From a virus: DNA of 64,000 nucleotides. The notes under the pieces were generated by a model. The model worked only from the letters and a program-made list of their open reading frames with translations, was not told the origin of the DNA and ran no database searches. This document shows positions 25,038 through 32,769 of the stretch, piece after piece. How positions within the stretch are numbered: the stretch's first letter is position 1; each line of letters begins with the position of its first letter. Location: IMG/VR virus record IMGVR_UViG_3300036768_001490, positions 1-64,000 of that record; one strand, 5' to 3'. Made by a program: the position numbers and the translations under genes.

Positions 25038-26000
25038 TCAGGCAACTTTCTTGCCGTTCAGCCACACGGCATGGAACCGTCCCCGAACCACCAGCTCCGC
25101 TTCGCCTCCGGCCGCAGCGCCATCGGGCGGCGCCGGCGCGTCCTGGCGCGCGCCGTACCGCGCCTGGAAGCGGGGAATGTCGTCGTTCTCCTGGGGCACC
25201 TGGACCGCGGCGTTGTAGTAGGGGGCCATGAGGGCAGACGGCACCCTGCTGTGGTCCAGGCCGAACAGGTGGCCGAACTCGTGACAGGCCACGTTGAGCA
25301 GCAGGATACCGCGCCGCTTCGGGTCCAAGGTCCAGGTTTCGTCCGCGTCGAAGCGCATCAGGAGCTGGTTGTCTCTGCCGGTGGGCAGCTGGGCCCAGGC
25401 CAACGTGCCGCCGGGGCCATCGAAGTGGGACTGGGGTCCCTGGCCGGTGGCGATCAAGATGTCGGCCTTGCCCTGCTGCCGGACCGGCTCCACATTGATG
25501 TTGCCGTGGCGCGTCCATGCCTGGAAGGCTTCATGGACCGTGCTCTCGAAGTCGGTCCGGGAGATCCCCGGGACGTATTCCAGGATAAAGTACGTGAGGC
25601 GGTCCTTTTGCCAGCGCGGCAGGTTGGCACGGATGAACTGCCGCACGGTGTCGGACGGGTGGCCAGCACGGGCGTGCTCCGGGAAGCCGCAGCGCGGCGC
25701 CGTCATCGCGCGCACGGTCTGGACGCAGACCTTGCCGGTGCGCGGCAGACCGAACCAGGACTGGAAGTCCTTGATAGCGGCGACGATGTCGTCGGCCTGG
25801 ATGTCGCGCCAGCTGGCCAGTTCCTGCGGCAGGTAGCCGAAGGTGTCGAGGTAGGACAGGACGAAGCGGGCGACCTGTGCGTCCGGCGCGTGCCCCCGGT
25901 GGCAGCGGCGCCGTGGCCGGCCGGTGCAGTGGCTGTCCTTCGCCCCTGCCTCCATGTGTTGCAAGAGAAGGTTGACTGCCTTCTGGTTGACGGCTGCCAT
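25038..26000 (-). CDS. Matrixin (M10A, MMP-like) metalloprotease with cysteine-switch prodomain (320 aa)
   Basis: Architecture closely matches matrix metalloproteases. Residues about 45-100 are the peptidoglycan-binding-like propeptide (FGYLPQEL, IVAAIKDFQSWFGLPRTGKV), ending in the cysteine switch PRCGFPE (about 102-108), whose Cys would hold the active-site zinc. The catalytic domain carries HEFGHLFGLDHS (240-251) with the three zinc-binding His, and the Met-turn SALMAPYY. There is no hemopexin domain and no obvious Sec signal, so release at lysis or packaging in the virion must be considered. AAGGAGG precedes the ATG. It lies directly after baseplate J and heads the exported haem-protein genes. 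It probably cleaves proteins at the cell surface. Confidence 0.9.
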   Translation of the reverse strand: MAAVNQKAVNLLLQHMEAGAKDSHCTGRPRRRCHRGHAPDAQVARFVLSYLDTFGYLPQELASWRDIQADDIVAAIKDFQSWFGLPRTGKVCVQTVRAMTAPRCGFPEHARAGHPSDTVRQFIRANLPRWQKDRLTYFILEYVPGISRTDFESTVHEAFQAWTRHGNINVEPVRQQGKADILIATGQGPQSHFDGPGGTLAWAQLPTGRDNQLLMRFDADETWTLDPKRRGILLLNVACHEFGHLFGLDHSRVPSALMAPYYNAAVQVPQENDDIPRFQARYGARQDAPAPPDGAAAGGEAELVVRGRFHAVWLNGKKVA

Positions 26001-26031
26001 GCGCGCCTCCTTACGTCGCCTGGGTCGCCAC

Positions 26032-27684
26032 CTACATGTCGGACGGGACCGTCGCAGCCACCGAGATGCCGATGTCTTCGGGAGAGATGAAGAACTGCAC
26101 AGTCCGCGCACTGACCATGCTCGCTGGCTCATCGGGCACGTCCAGCCTCTCGCTACTGCGCAGGTAGCGGACCGAACTGTCGGGATACCGGATGCGTCCC
26201 AGCATGTCAATAGCAGACACGGTCTGGTCGTTGCGCAGGTAGGCGTGGACCACGTCTTGCAGGCGCGACGCATCGAGCCGTCCGATGAAGCCGATGCGGT
26301 TGATCTCGGTGGCCAAGGCGTCCCGGATGCGGTCCAGGTCCGGGTCGGGCTCGCCGGAGCGCTTGTGGATGGTGAAATGCAGCTGGACGAAGCAGGGCAC
26401 GGGGGCCTTGACCAGCAGGTCGTGCGTCGCCGGCCGTTGCTCGCGCGTGCTGAAGTAGTCCTGGATGTCGGCCAGCAGCGGCATGAGGCGGGCCTCCAGC
26501 TCGTACTCCTTCCGGGCGCCGAGGTCGAGGGAGCTGGTGTCCGTTTCCGTGTCATGGAACTGGACCGTGCCGGCCTGGTAGCGGCTGTAGACCCACTCGA
26601 CGGAGTCCGGCAGCACGTCTGGAATGAAGCCTGGGCCGGTCAGGTCTGCCACGCGCGTGTCGCGGACGAGAGGGAATCCTCCCGCTGCCGGCGCGGACCG
26701 CCGGGGGCGGATGTTGCCGACCTCGTAGTAGCCGGGTGCCTCGTCCCGGCCGATGGAGAATTGCCAGATGCCGCTACCGTCCGGGCGCTTCTCCACCAGC
26801 ACGGCCTCCTTGACCAGGAGCTGGCGGTGGACCTGCTCCTGGCTACGGACATACCAATCGACGCGGCCGCCTCCGGCCACGGGGAAGATCCAGTGCCGGT
26901 CCCGGCGCATCTCCGGGTCGCCGTAGCCGACCACGGACAGGTGGACGATGTGTGCGAACGCCTCCACGTCGCGCAGCGTGGCGGACATGTGGACGCGTCC
27001 GGCCAGCCCCTTGGCGGCGATGCCTTCTTGCAGGCGCAGCAGGAGTTCCTGGTTGGTTTCTGCCCGGCGGCCGCCCTGGAAGTCCTGGGAGGCGAACGAA
27101 GTGACGTAGGCGGTGGGCGGGGACAGGGGCACGACCAGGGTGTCCTTCTTGATCTCGTACTCTTCCCCCTCTTCTTCCGCTTCCACCTCGATGGTGAAGG
27201 CGAAATGGCCGTCGCCCGTGGGCGACAGCAGACGGTCGCCTGGCTCGTTGATGCTGGACTCTTCCACCTTGGCCGAGAACACGCGCGTGGCAAGGAAGCG
27301 CTTGCCCTGGGCCTCGAACACGCTTCCGGCCGCAATGGTGACGGTGACGTCGTCGCGCAGGATGATGGTCACATGGCCCCTGGCCCGGCTGCCTGGCTTG
27401 CGCCGCAGCCGGTAGTTGGACAGCACGTCATCGACCAAATCGGGGTCCGCCAGGAGGGGGTCGGCCTCCAGGGCGCGCAGGCTGCGCGCCAGCCAGTAGT
27501 CCTGGATGCTGGCCTGCCGTTGCGTCTCCAGAACCGCGTGGTAATAGGCCAGCAGTTCGGCAAAGACGCCGCGGCGGACGTCCAAGTGGGGATTGTCTTC
27601 CTGGATGCGCTGGAGGATCTCGGTCAGGTTCTGTTCCACCTGGTCCGGGTCCAGCTGTGCCAGGGGCCGAAGTCGGATCGTCAT
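26032..27684 (-). CDS. Baseplate J-like wedge protein (550 aa)
   Basis: Matches the baseplate J family (phage P2 gpJ / T4 gp6-like). The N-terminal helical part has the typical DVRRGVFAELLAYYHAVLETQRQASIQDYWLARS. The body includes FEAQGKRFLATRVFSA and INEPGDRLLS, with the expected adhesive beta core, and the segment TNQELLLRLQEGIAAKGLAGRVHMSATLRDVEAFAHI matches the family. It should build the baseplate wedge of a contractile tail. The start overlaps the stop of the C39-like gene by four bases (ATGA), showing translational coupling. Its 550 residues are longer than many J proteins; a C-terminal extension is present. Confidence 0.85.
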   Translation of the reverse strand: MTIRLRPLAQLDPDQVEQNLTEILQRIQEDNPHLDVRRGVFAELLAYYHAVLETQRQASIQDYWLARSLRALEADPLLADPDLVDDVLSNYRLRRKPGSRARGHVTIILRDDVTVTIAAGSVFEAQGKRFLATRVFSAKVEESSINEPGDRLLSPTGDGHFAFTIEVEAEEEGEEYEIKKDTLVVPLSPPTAYVTSFASQDFQGGRRAETNQELLLRLQEGIAAKGLAGRVHMSATLRDVEAFAHIVHLSVVGYGDPEMRRDRHWIFPVAGGGRVDWYVRSQEQVHRQLLVKEAVLVEKRPDGSGIWQFSIGRDEAPGYYEVGNIRPRRSAPAAGGFPLVRDTRVADLTGPGFIPDVLPDSVEWVYSRYQAGTVQFHDTETDTSSLDLGARKEYELEARLMPLLADIQDYFSTREQRPATHDLLVKAPVPCFVQLHFTIHKRSGEPDPDLDRIRDALATEINRIGFIGRLDASRLQDVVHAYLRNDQTVSAIDMLGRIRYPDSSVRYLRSSERLDVPDEPASMVSARTVQFFISPEDIGISVAATVPSDM

Positions 27685-28100
27685 GGCGACGCCCTCGCTG
27701 TCCGGTCTGGCCGCAGAGCGGCGAAGAACGTGACGCGCTGCACCGGTCCGTCCAGCCAGCCGCCTGCCGGGTGTGGGTCATGCGCGAACTCGAAGCCATC
27801 GTCCCAGCGCGTGAGTCCCACGACGGCGTGGGGCCAGTCTCCTCGCGGGCTCTTACCGCTCAGGATGACGGGCACGCCGGGCGTCATGGCCGTCACGGAC
27901 CGGCCTTCCGGAGGCAGGCGTACCTCCACGGCCAGCAGGTTACGGCGGGACAGCCATTCCTGGAGACGGCGCCACCAGCCGGGACCGGCGGCCTGGAAAT
28001 TAGGCACGTCGTCCAGGTCGAGGATCATGGCCACGCAGGTGGCAAAGCAGTCGCTGCGTTCCGGGTCATTTGTGATGCGCTGGTAGCGTTGTCGGATCAT
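27681..28100 (-). CDS. C39-like/papain-fold cysteine peptidase (139 aa)
   Basis: The layout is that of small C39-like peptidases. DCFATCVAMILDLDDVPNF near the N-terminus supplies Cys18, WPHAVVG supplies His91, and FAHDPHP supplies Asp108, giving a plausible Cys-His-Asp triad. There is no signal peptide. It is tightly placed between a gp25-like gene and baseplate J, with ATGA overlaps on both sides. It may process a virion protein during assembly or cut peptide cross-links on entry; the sequence alone does not decide. Confidence 0.65.
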   Translation of the reverse strand: MIRQRYQRITNDPERSDCFATCVAMILDLDDVPNFQAAGPGWWRRLQEWLSRRNLLAVEVRLPPEGRSVTAMTPGVPVILSGKSPRGDWPHAVVGLTRWDDGFEFAHDPHPAGGWLDGPVQRVTFFAALRPDRTARASP

Positions 28101-28582
28101 CGCACCGGCACCTGGATCGGGGTGATGAGGGAGTAACTTGTTCCTGCTTTGCTTTCCACCAGCAGGCGGATGGACACCTTGTCGCCTGCCAGGGTCACGC
28201 CGGTCAAGGTCAGGTTGCCGTAGCGCTCGTCGTCGGGGTCGCTGTCCGACTCGATGGCACGCAGCTGGCGGGCCACGTCCAGTCGGGCGGACGAGAACGA
28301 CTGCTGCACGTCGGCCACGGTGCGCCACAGCCCCATCTGGGCATCCGTCATGAACAGGGTGCCCTCACGCGGCCGGTACTGGCGCGAGCCGAGCGGTGTC
28401 AGCAGCACGAGCAGGACGCGCTGGGCCAACTTCTGGATGCCCGTGACCAGGGAGCCGCCGTCGTTGGCACGGACCAGTTCCTGGGCCAGCAGCTGGGGCC
28501 GGCCGCGGTACACCGGGCCTATGGCCTGGAAGGCTAGCAGGTCGCTGGTGCGGCCGACGTGGTCCAGGACCGTGCCTGCCAT
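28097..28582 (-). CDS. Baseplate wedge protein, gp25/GpW-like (161 aa)
   Basis: The segment IQKLAQRVLLVLLTPLGSRQYRPREGTLFM resembles the core of the gp25/GpW family (hydrophobic helix, then T-x-x-G-x-R-x-x-[RP]-x-x-G), and the position just upstream of baseplate J is where this family usually lies. Residues after 100 form the expected mixed fold (ARLDVARQLRAIESD, LTLTGVTLAGDKVSIRLLVES). AAAGGG precedes the ATG. It should join the baseplate wedge at the sheath interface. Confidence 0.65.
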   Translation of the reverse strand: MAGTVLDHVGRTSDLLAFQAIGPVYRGRPQLLAQELVRANDGGSLVTGIQKLAQRVLLVLLTPLGSRQYRPREGTLFMTDAQMGLWRTVADVQQSFSSARLDVARQLRAIESDSDPDDERYGNLTLTGVTLAGDKVSIRLLVESKAGTSYSLITPIQVPVR

Positions 28583-28587
28583 CGCTT

Positions 28588-29040
28588 TTACCCTTTCGTC
28601 TGCTTGAGGACTTGCCGGATGTACTCGACGTAGTTGCGGATGAACGGCCCCCGGTCGTTCCCTTGGCCCATGTGCCTGCCGGCGGCGTGGGCCGTCGCGC
28701 GCGGCCGCCGCAGGGTGTTGCGCTGGCGGAAGGCGCGTTCCATGACCGCCAGCGTTTCCAGCATGGTTGTGGTCAGGACGATGTCACCCGTGGTGCCGGG
28801 CGCCTGGTGGTCCTTCATGGCGTTGACCGCGTCGTTGTTGGCCCGGGTGCGCTGGAAGGGCGCTCCCATGCTTTCGCTGTCCAGCGTTCCGCCTGACCAG
28901 CCGCGGGGGCGATACCATTTCACCTGGTCTCCTGTCCGTCGTCGGTCGGCTGCCAGTTTCGCCCAGTCTTTCATCTCGCGCAGGCGCTTCTCGAAGTTGG
29001 GGTCCATGTCCGCCTTGGACGTGGCCTTGACCTTGGCCAT
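28588..29040 (-). CDS. Hypothetical baseplate-region protein (150 aa)
   Basis: A basic, soluble protein of 150 residues. The N-terminal part is helical (DPNFEKRLREMKDWAKLAADRRR), the middle is polar, and a later helix (TTTMLETLAVMERAFRQRNTLRR) precedes a Gly/His-rich stretch (ATAHAAGRHMGQGNDRGPF) and a final helix. A strong AAGGAGG site precedes the ATG. It lies between the sigma factor and the gp25-like gene. No family is recognised; a structural or assembly role fits the position. Confidence 0.55.
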   Translation of the reverse strand: MAKVKATSKADMDPNFEKRLREMKDWAKLAADRRRTGDQVKWYRPRGWSGGTLDSESMGAPFQRTRANNDAVNAMKDHQAPGTTGDIVLTTTMLETLAVMERAFRQRNTLRRPRATAHAAGRHMGQGNDRGPFIRNYVEYIRQVLKQTKG

Positions 29041-29058
29041 GATTTGCCTCCTTCCGGC

Positions 29059-29805
29059 TTACAGCAAGGGCCGCATTTCCATCACCTCGTCCAGCTTCTT
29101 CTGGATGCGCAACTTGGCCTGGCTGATGGCCCCAGGGCTGCGCCGGAGCTTGGCAGCGATGTCCTGGTTGGGCAGGGGCCGGCGGCCGTGCAGGCCGAGG
29201 CTGTATTCCATCACCTTCTTGTGGTACGGGTCGAGTTCGTCGTAGACGATCTCCAGCAGGGTATCGTCCCGTTGCCGGACCAGGTCGTTGACGCCCCCAA
29301 TGACGCCTTCCTGGTTCGTGGCCCTGGTCACGGCGCTTTCGGACACGGCGGGATGGTACTTCCGCACCAGGGCCAGCCGGCGGGCCGAGATCCCGGTCCG
29401 GTCGGAGATCTCCTCGTCCGTTGGCTCTCGCCCCAGCTCGTTCTCCAGTTCCCGCGTGGCCGCTTCCAGGTGGTGGCGGTCCAGGGAGACGCGCTCGGGC
29501 ACCTTGACCGTCTGGAGTTGCTGGCGGGCGAAGCGCCGGAGTCCGAGCAGTTGGTTGTAGATGTGGGTGCGCAGCCGGCCGCGCAGCGGGTCGTAGCTGC
29601 GCAGCCCCTGCAAGGCCATGATCCTGGCCCGACCGAGCAGGTTCGGGTTGGACGCGCCGATGTGCGTCTGGATGGCCCCCTCGATGGTCGGCTGCAGCGC
29701 CTTGAGGATGGCCGCGTTGGTGTCGGGGCTCGGGTTTGCCTTCCAGGAGCGGTAAATCTCCCGGAACTCGTCTTCGATCAGGCCATCCGAACGTTCCCTG
29801 CTCAT
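29059..29805 (-). CDS. Phage-encoded sigma-70-family factor (248 aa)
   Basis: Three sigma-70 regions are visible. Region 2: LGRARIMALQGLRSYDPLRGRLRTHIYNQLLGLRRF (residues about 57-92). Region 3: LENELGREPTDEEISDRTGISARRLALVRK (about 121-150). Region 4 helix-turn-helix: LDPYHKKVMEYSLGLHGRRP, then NQDIAAKLRRSPGAISQAKLRIQKKL near the C-terminus. Region 1.1 is absent and the size fits a group 3/FliA-WhiG-type factor. It would redirect host RNA polymerase to phage promoters. It sits unusually inside the baseplate genes rather than in an early region, so it may form a feed-forward loop for late genes. GGAG precedes the ATG. Confidence 0.85.
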   Translation of the reverse strand: MSRERSDGLIEDEFREIYRSWKANPSPDTNAAILKALQPTIEGAIQTHIGASNPNLLGRARIMALQGLRSYDPLRGRLRTHIYNQLLGLRRFARQQLQTVKVPERVSLDRHHLEAATRELENELGREPTDEEISDRTGISARRLALVRKYHPAVSESAVTRATNQEGVIGGVNDLVRQRDDTLLEIVYDELDPYHKKVMEYSLGLHGRRPLPNQDIAAKLRRSPGAISQAKLRIQKKLDEVMEMRPLL

Positions 29806-29856
29806 TTGCTTCTGTCTCCTGGTTGGCTTCTCAGGCTCCCCGGGCGCTGCCGCGCG

Positions 29857-31518
29857 TCACTTGCCGTAAGCGTACGCATCCACCAGCGGCGCCCCCACCA
29901 CGACGGCCTGGCCGAACAGAGGGTGTTCGTCCACGCTGGTGCGCGGCCGCTTGTTCTCCTCCTCGGAACGGACATAGGCCAGCGACAGGCTCGTTCCGGC
30001 CAGGGACGCCTCGGCGTTGATGGTGATGGTGACGCGCTGGACGGAACCGAAGACCACTATGGCCAGCTGGTCCTCGCCGCCAATGAACTTCTCCGGCGTC
30101 GATTCGATGCGCACCACGGAGCCGGGCGCCACGTCAAAGCGTAGCTTACCCGAAACGGTGCCGACTCGGCCACGCAGCATTTCCTTGACGTAGACGGACT
30201 TGGCGTACTTGTCATACATGTTGTCGCTGGCGCTGGCAATTTGCGCCGGCGTTTGCAGCTTCGGGGCCGGAGCCGTGGCATCCGGCGTCGTGGAGGTAGG
30301 AGTCGGCGCGTTGGTCCGCGTGCCGCTGGAGGAGCCGCCGTACTCGGTCAGATTCCGCAGGGAGAGTAGCCAGGAAGGAGCACGGATGTACATTCTGACG
30401 CCGTCGCCGGCCTGGACGGAGTCCTCCACGTAGCAGCCGCCGATGCGAATGGCTGGCCCTGGCAAGTCTTCCTCGACGCCTCCCATCGTCTGGGAGTCCC
30501 AGCCTGCCACCACGGAAACTCCTTGCAGCGGCCGGACAAGCTCCGCTGACATGTCGAAAAAGTCGTACTCGGTCGGCTTCAGCGTGCGCCAGTGGCCCTT
30601 GTTGTAGCCGGGCGTGTCGGCCACGACCAGGGCCGTGTCGTGGCGGGGAAGGACGGCCATGCCGTACGTGGGGCAGAACTGGCCGACCAGCTTGTCCCAG
30701 AAGGAGAAGGTCGAGTAGGACTCGATGGTTTCGTTGCCGATGGCCATTGCGATGGCACTCTCGATGACGCCGGCGAGGCTGCCGCTTTGGATGGCCAGGG
30801 CCTTGTGGTACTTGGATTCGCCCTTGTAGCAAAGCGAGCCTTCGATCCGGCTCAGGGCGCTGAGCGCCTCCGTGTTGGCCTTGGCCTGGCCGCTGCCCAG
30901 GCAGGCGTCCGTGCTGTTGACCGGCAGTTGCTCCTCCTGGGCCAGGCGGCAGAACACGGCCGAGATCGCCTTCCACAGGTCGCTTCCGGCCCCGACCAGG
31001 TTGTCTGCTATGTCCGCCATCACGATGGAACTGATATTGCCTCCCAGCGACGTGCCGCCTGCCAGGTTTAGCACGGCAGCGGCGTTCAGCTCGGTCGGGT
31101 TGGCCACATGCCCGGTCGCTGTCAGGCAGGAGGAGAAGGTCATGGCAGCGAGCCAGTGGATCAGGCTGGCGGTGGCATAGACCTTGTCGCTGATCTTGCG
31201 GTAGGAGAAGCCGACGAAGAAGCCGTCGAAGATGGTCTTCGGCCCGGTCCATTCCTCTTTCAGGTCGTATTCCTTGCGCGGCTGGAAGATGACCTTGGCC
31301 TTCGTCATCTGGGCTTGCCGCCCCTCGGTGTGGATGGTGGCTAGCTCCTTGGCACCGTCTTGCGCCTTGCGTCCTATGGCCAGCAGGCACACGGCGGTCG
31401 GGATCTCATTGACGGCCCAGTTGGAGGAAAACTGGGCCACCTCGTAGCGCTTGCCGTCCACTTCCAGGACCAGGGCGTCCTTGGCCGCCAGGTCGGTGTA
31501 CACGTAGGTCTTAGGCAC
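29857..31518 (-). CDS. Baseplate/hub-type structural protein (553 aa)
   Basis: A GTG start (31518) with GGAGAGGAGG upstream gives VPKTYVYTDLAAKDALVLEVDGKRYEVAQF; this start overlaps the upstream stop by eight bases. The N-terminal half resembles phage baseplate-hub proteins (FSSNWAVNEIPTAVCLLAIG, IFDGFFVGFSYRKISDKVYA). A Thr/Pro/Ser linker lies near residues 390-425 (SSSGTRTNAPTPTSTTPDA). The C-terminal 120 residues are beta-rich (GKLRFDVAPGSVVRIESTPEKF, QLAIVVFGSVQRVTITINAEAS). It lies between the tape-measure/hub genes and the sigma factor. A hub or spike-collar role is inferred, not shown. Confidence 0.6.
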   Translation of the reverse strand: MPKTYVYTDLAAKDALVLEVDGKRYEVAQFSSNWAVNEIPTAVCLLAIGRKAQDGAKELATIHTEGRQAQMTKAKVIFQPRKEYDLKEEWTGPKTIFDGFFVGFSYRKISDKVYATASLIHWLAAMTFSSCLTATGHVANPTELNAAAVLNLAGGTSLGGNISSIVMADIADNLVGAGSDLWKAISAVFCRLAQEEQLPVNSTDACLGSGQAKANTEALSALSRIEGSLCYKGESKYHKALAIQSGSLAGVIESAIAMAIGNETIESYSTFSFWDKLVGQFCPTYGMAVLPRHDTALVVADTPGYNKGHWRTLKPTEYDFFDMSAELVRPLQGVSVVAGWDSQTMGGVEEDLPGPAIRIGGCYVEDSVQAGDGVRMYIRAPSWLLSLRNLTEYGGSSSGTRTNAPTPTSTTPDATAPAPKLQTPAQIASASDNMYDKYAKSVYVKEMLRGRVGTVSGKLRFDVAPGSVVRIESTPEKFIGGEDQLAIVVFGSVQRVTITINAEASLAGTSLSLAYVRSEEENKRPRTSVDEHPLFGQAVVVGAPLVDAYAYGK

Positions 31519-32302
31519 GCCCCCGCCTCCTCTCCTCCGTGCGGTAGACCAGGGCGCAAAGCAGGCCGCCGAGCTTGAGCGGCAGCTCCTTTTTCTGCTG
31601 CCAGAGGTTGCGGAACGTGGTCCACGGCTCGTCCCGCTCCAAACCAAACAGCTGGAGCAGCACCGTCTCGCCGACCTGTTCCAGATTGGCAACGATCTGG
31701 CCCAGGTCCAGCTGGGGGCGGTTAATGACCTCCACCAGCCATTTCAGGCCAGCTTGGTCACTGTCGATGCGGAAGCTGTAGCCGGTGCCGAGCAGGTCCA
31801 TGCGGTTGGACAGGCCGTGGCTCATGGTCAGGCCAAAGTCCGCGCCTTGTCGGGGCGGCGTCTGACGCTGGACGCGCACCCGGTCGGGCGCCACGACCTC
31901 CACGGTCAGGTCGTGGCGGCAGCGGCCGCTGGCGTCCGGGGCGGCCGGAGCGCCGATCACGGTTAGGTGGGCTGGCGGACCGTCCAGCTGCGTGACCCTG
32001 GGGAGGAAGGTAGCGTCGGAGATGAAGGCATCGTCGCGCACGTCGTAGGTGATGCGCGGGTCGAGCCGGGTCAGGAAGACTTCGAGCGGAGAGGAGTGCA
32101 GAACGGCCAGGAGCTGACGGACCCGGTAGTTCAGCATGACCCGGTCGGGGTCCGCGCCGAACAGGACGGTACGGACCGTGTCGAGGTAGCTGGGCAGCTC
32201 CAGGGCCGTGAACTCGGGCGGCACCATCTCCTCGCCGGGGTAGTCGGCCAGGCGGTCCGAGCCGGTCACGTTCAGCAGCAGCGTCCGCGCGTGGTTGAGC
32301 AT
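31511..32302 (-). CDS. Baseplate-region structural protein (263 aa)
   Basis: 263 residues. The N-terminal part (MLNHARTLLLNVTGSDRLAD, YLDTVRTVLFGADPDRVMLNYRVRQLLAVLHSSPLEVFLTRLDPRITYD) resembles small baseplate proteins found after the tape measure. The middle is beta-rich (HDLTVEVVAPDRVRVQRQTPP) and the C-terminal part is helical. GGAGG lies just before the ATG, which abuts the stop of the upstream gene. It probably joins the baseplate hub; no specific family is claimed. Confidence 0.6.
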   Translation of the reverse strand: MLNHARTLLLNVTGSDRLADYPGEEMVPPEFTALELPSYLDTVRTVLFGADPDRVMLNYRVRQLLAVLHSSPLEVFLTRLDPRITYDVRDDAFISDATFLPRVTQLDGPPAHLTVIGAPAAPDASGRCRHDLTVEVVAPDRVRVQRQTPPRQGADFGLTMSHGLSNRMDLLGTGYSFRIDSDQAGLKWLVEVINRPQLDLGQIVANLEQVGETVLLQLFGLERDEPWTTFRNLWQQKKELPLKLGGLLCALVYRTEERRRGRA

Positions 32303-32767
32303 TCAAGCCTCCGGCAACGAGGCCATGTTCACGTCCCATTGGACCAGCTTGAGCGCTACATCGACGACGTGTTCGTCGAAGCTGGTGACGAACCCCTCGA
32401 TGGTAGTGTCGCCGATGGTCACGCGCACCGGGTCTTTGTTCTTGGACGTCCGGTTGCTCTTGTACCACTCCATCATCTTGCTGGCGCCGGAGTCGTTGCT
32501 GTCGGGGCACTGGCAGGCGAAGGCCAGGCCGGACAGACTGACCTGGCCCATGCGGTCGCCAAACACGTAGATGTAGATGAGCGAGCCCAGCGTGTGCAGG
32601 AACTGGACGTTGACCTGCTGGTGGACGGTCAGCTGCGTCACGATGGAGCGCTGCGTCTGGAACGTGATCTCTGCCGGCTGCTGGATAGAGAAACGGATGT
32701 CGCACTGCGCTGCCGGGTCGTCCAGCTGGGCCACGGTCCCCGGCTTGGTTGCAAACAGGGTTGGCAT
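32303..32767 (-). CDS. Small tail/baseplate protein (154 aa)
   Basis: Begins MPTLFATKPGTVAQLDDPAAQCD. Two beta-rich parts (DIRFSIQQPAEITFQTQRSIVTQLTVHQQVNVQF; GSLIYIYVFGDRMGQVSLSGLAFAC) and a C-terminal strand region (DPVRVTIGDTTIEGFVTSFDEHVVDVALKLVQWDVNMASLP) suggest a tube-like or hub beta-barrel. Its ATG lies immediately before the stop codon of the tape measure gene. Position and fold style fit a baseplate hub or distal tube protein. Confidence 0.6.
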   Translation of the reverse strand: MPTLFATKPGTVAQLDDPAAQCDIRFSIQQPAEITFQTQRSIVTQLTVHQQVNVQFLHTLGSLIYIYVFGDRMGQVSLSGLAFACQCPDSNDSGASKMMEWYKSNRTSKNKDPVRVTIGDTTIEGFVTSFDEHVVDVALKLVQWDVNMASLPEA

Positions 32768-32769
32768 GC

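Noticed and set aside
25924-28086. 720-codon open frame on the plus strand
   Set aside because: It lies antisense to baseplate J, the C39-like gene and the metalloprotease, which have clear motifs and ribosome sites. High GC content keeps the opposite frame open.
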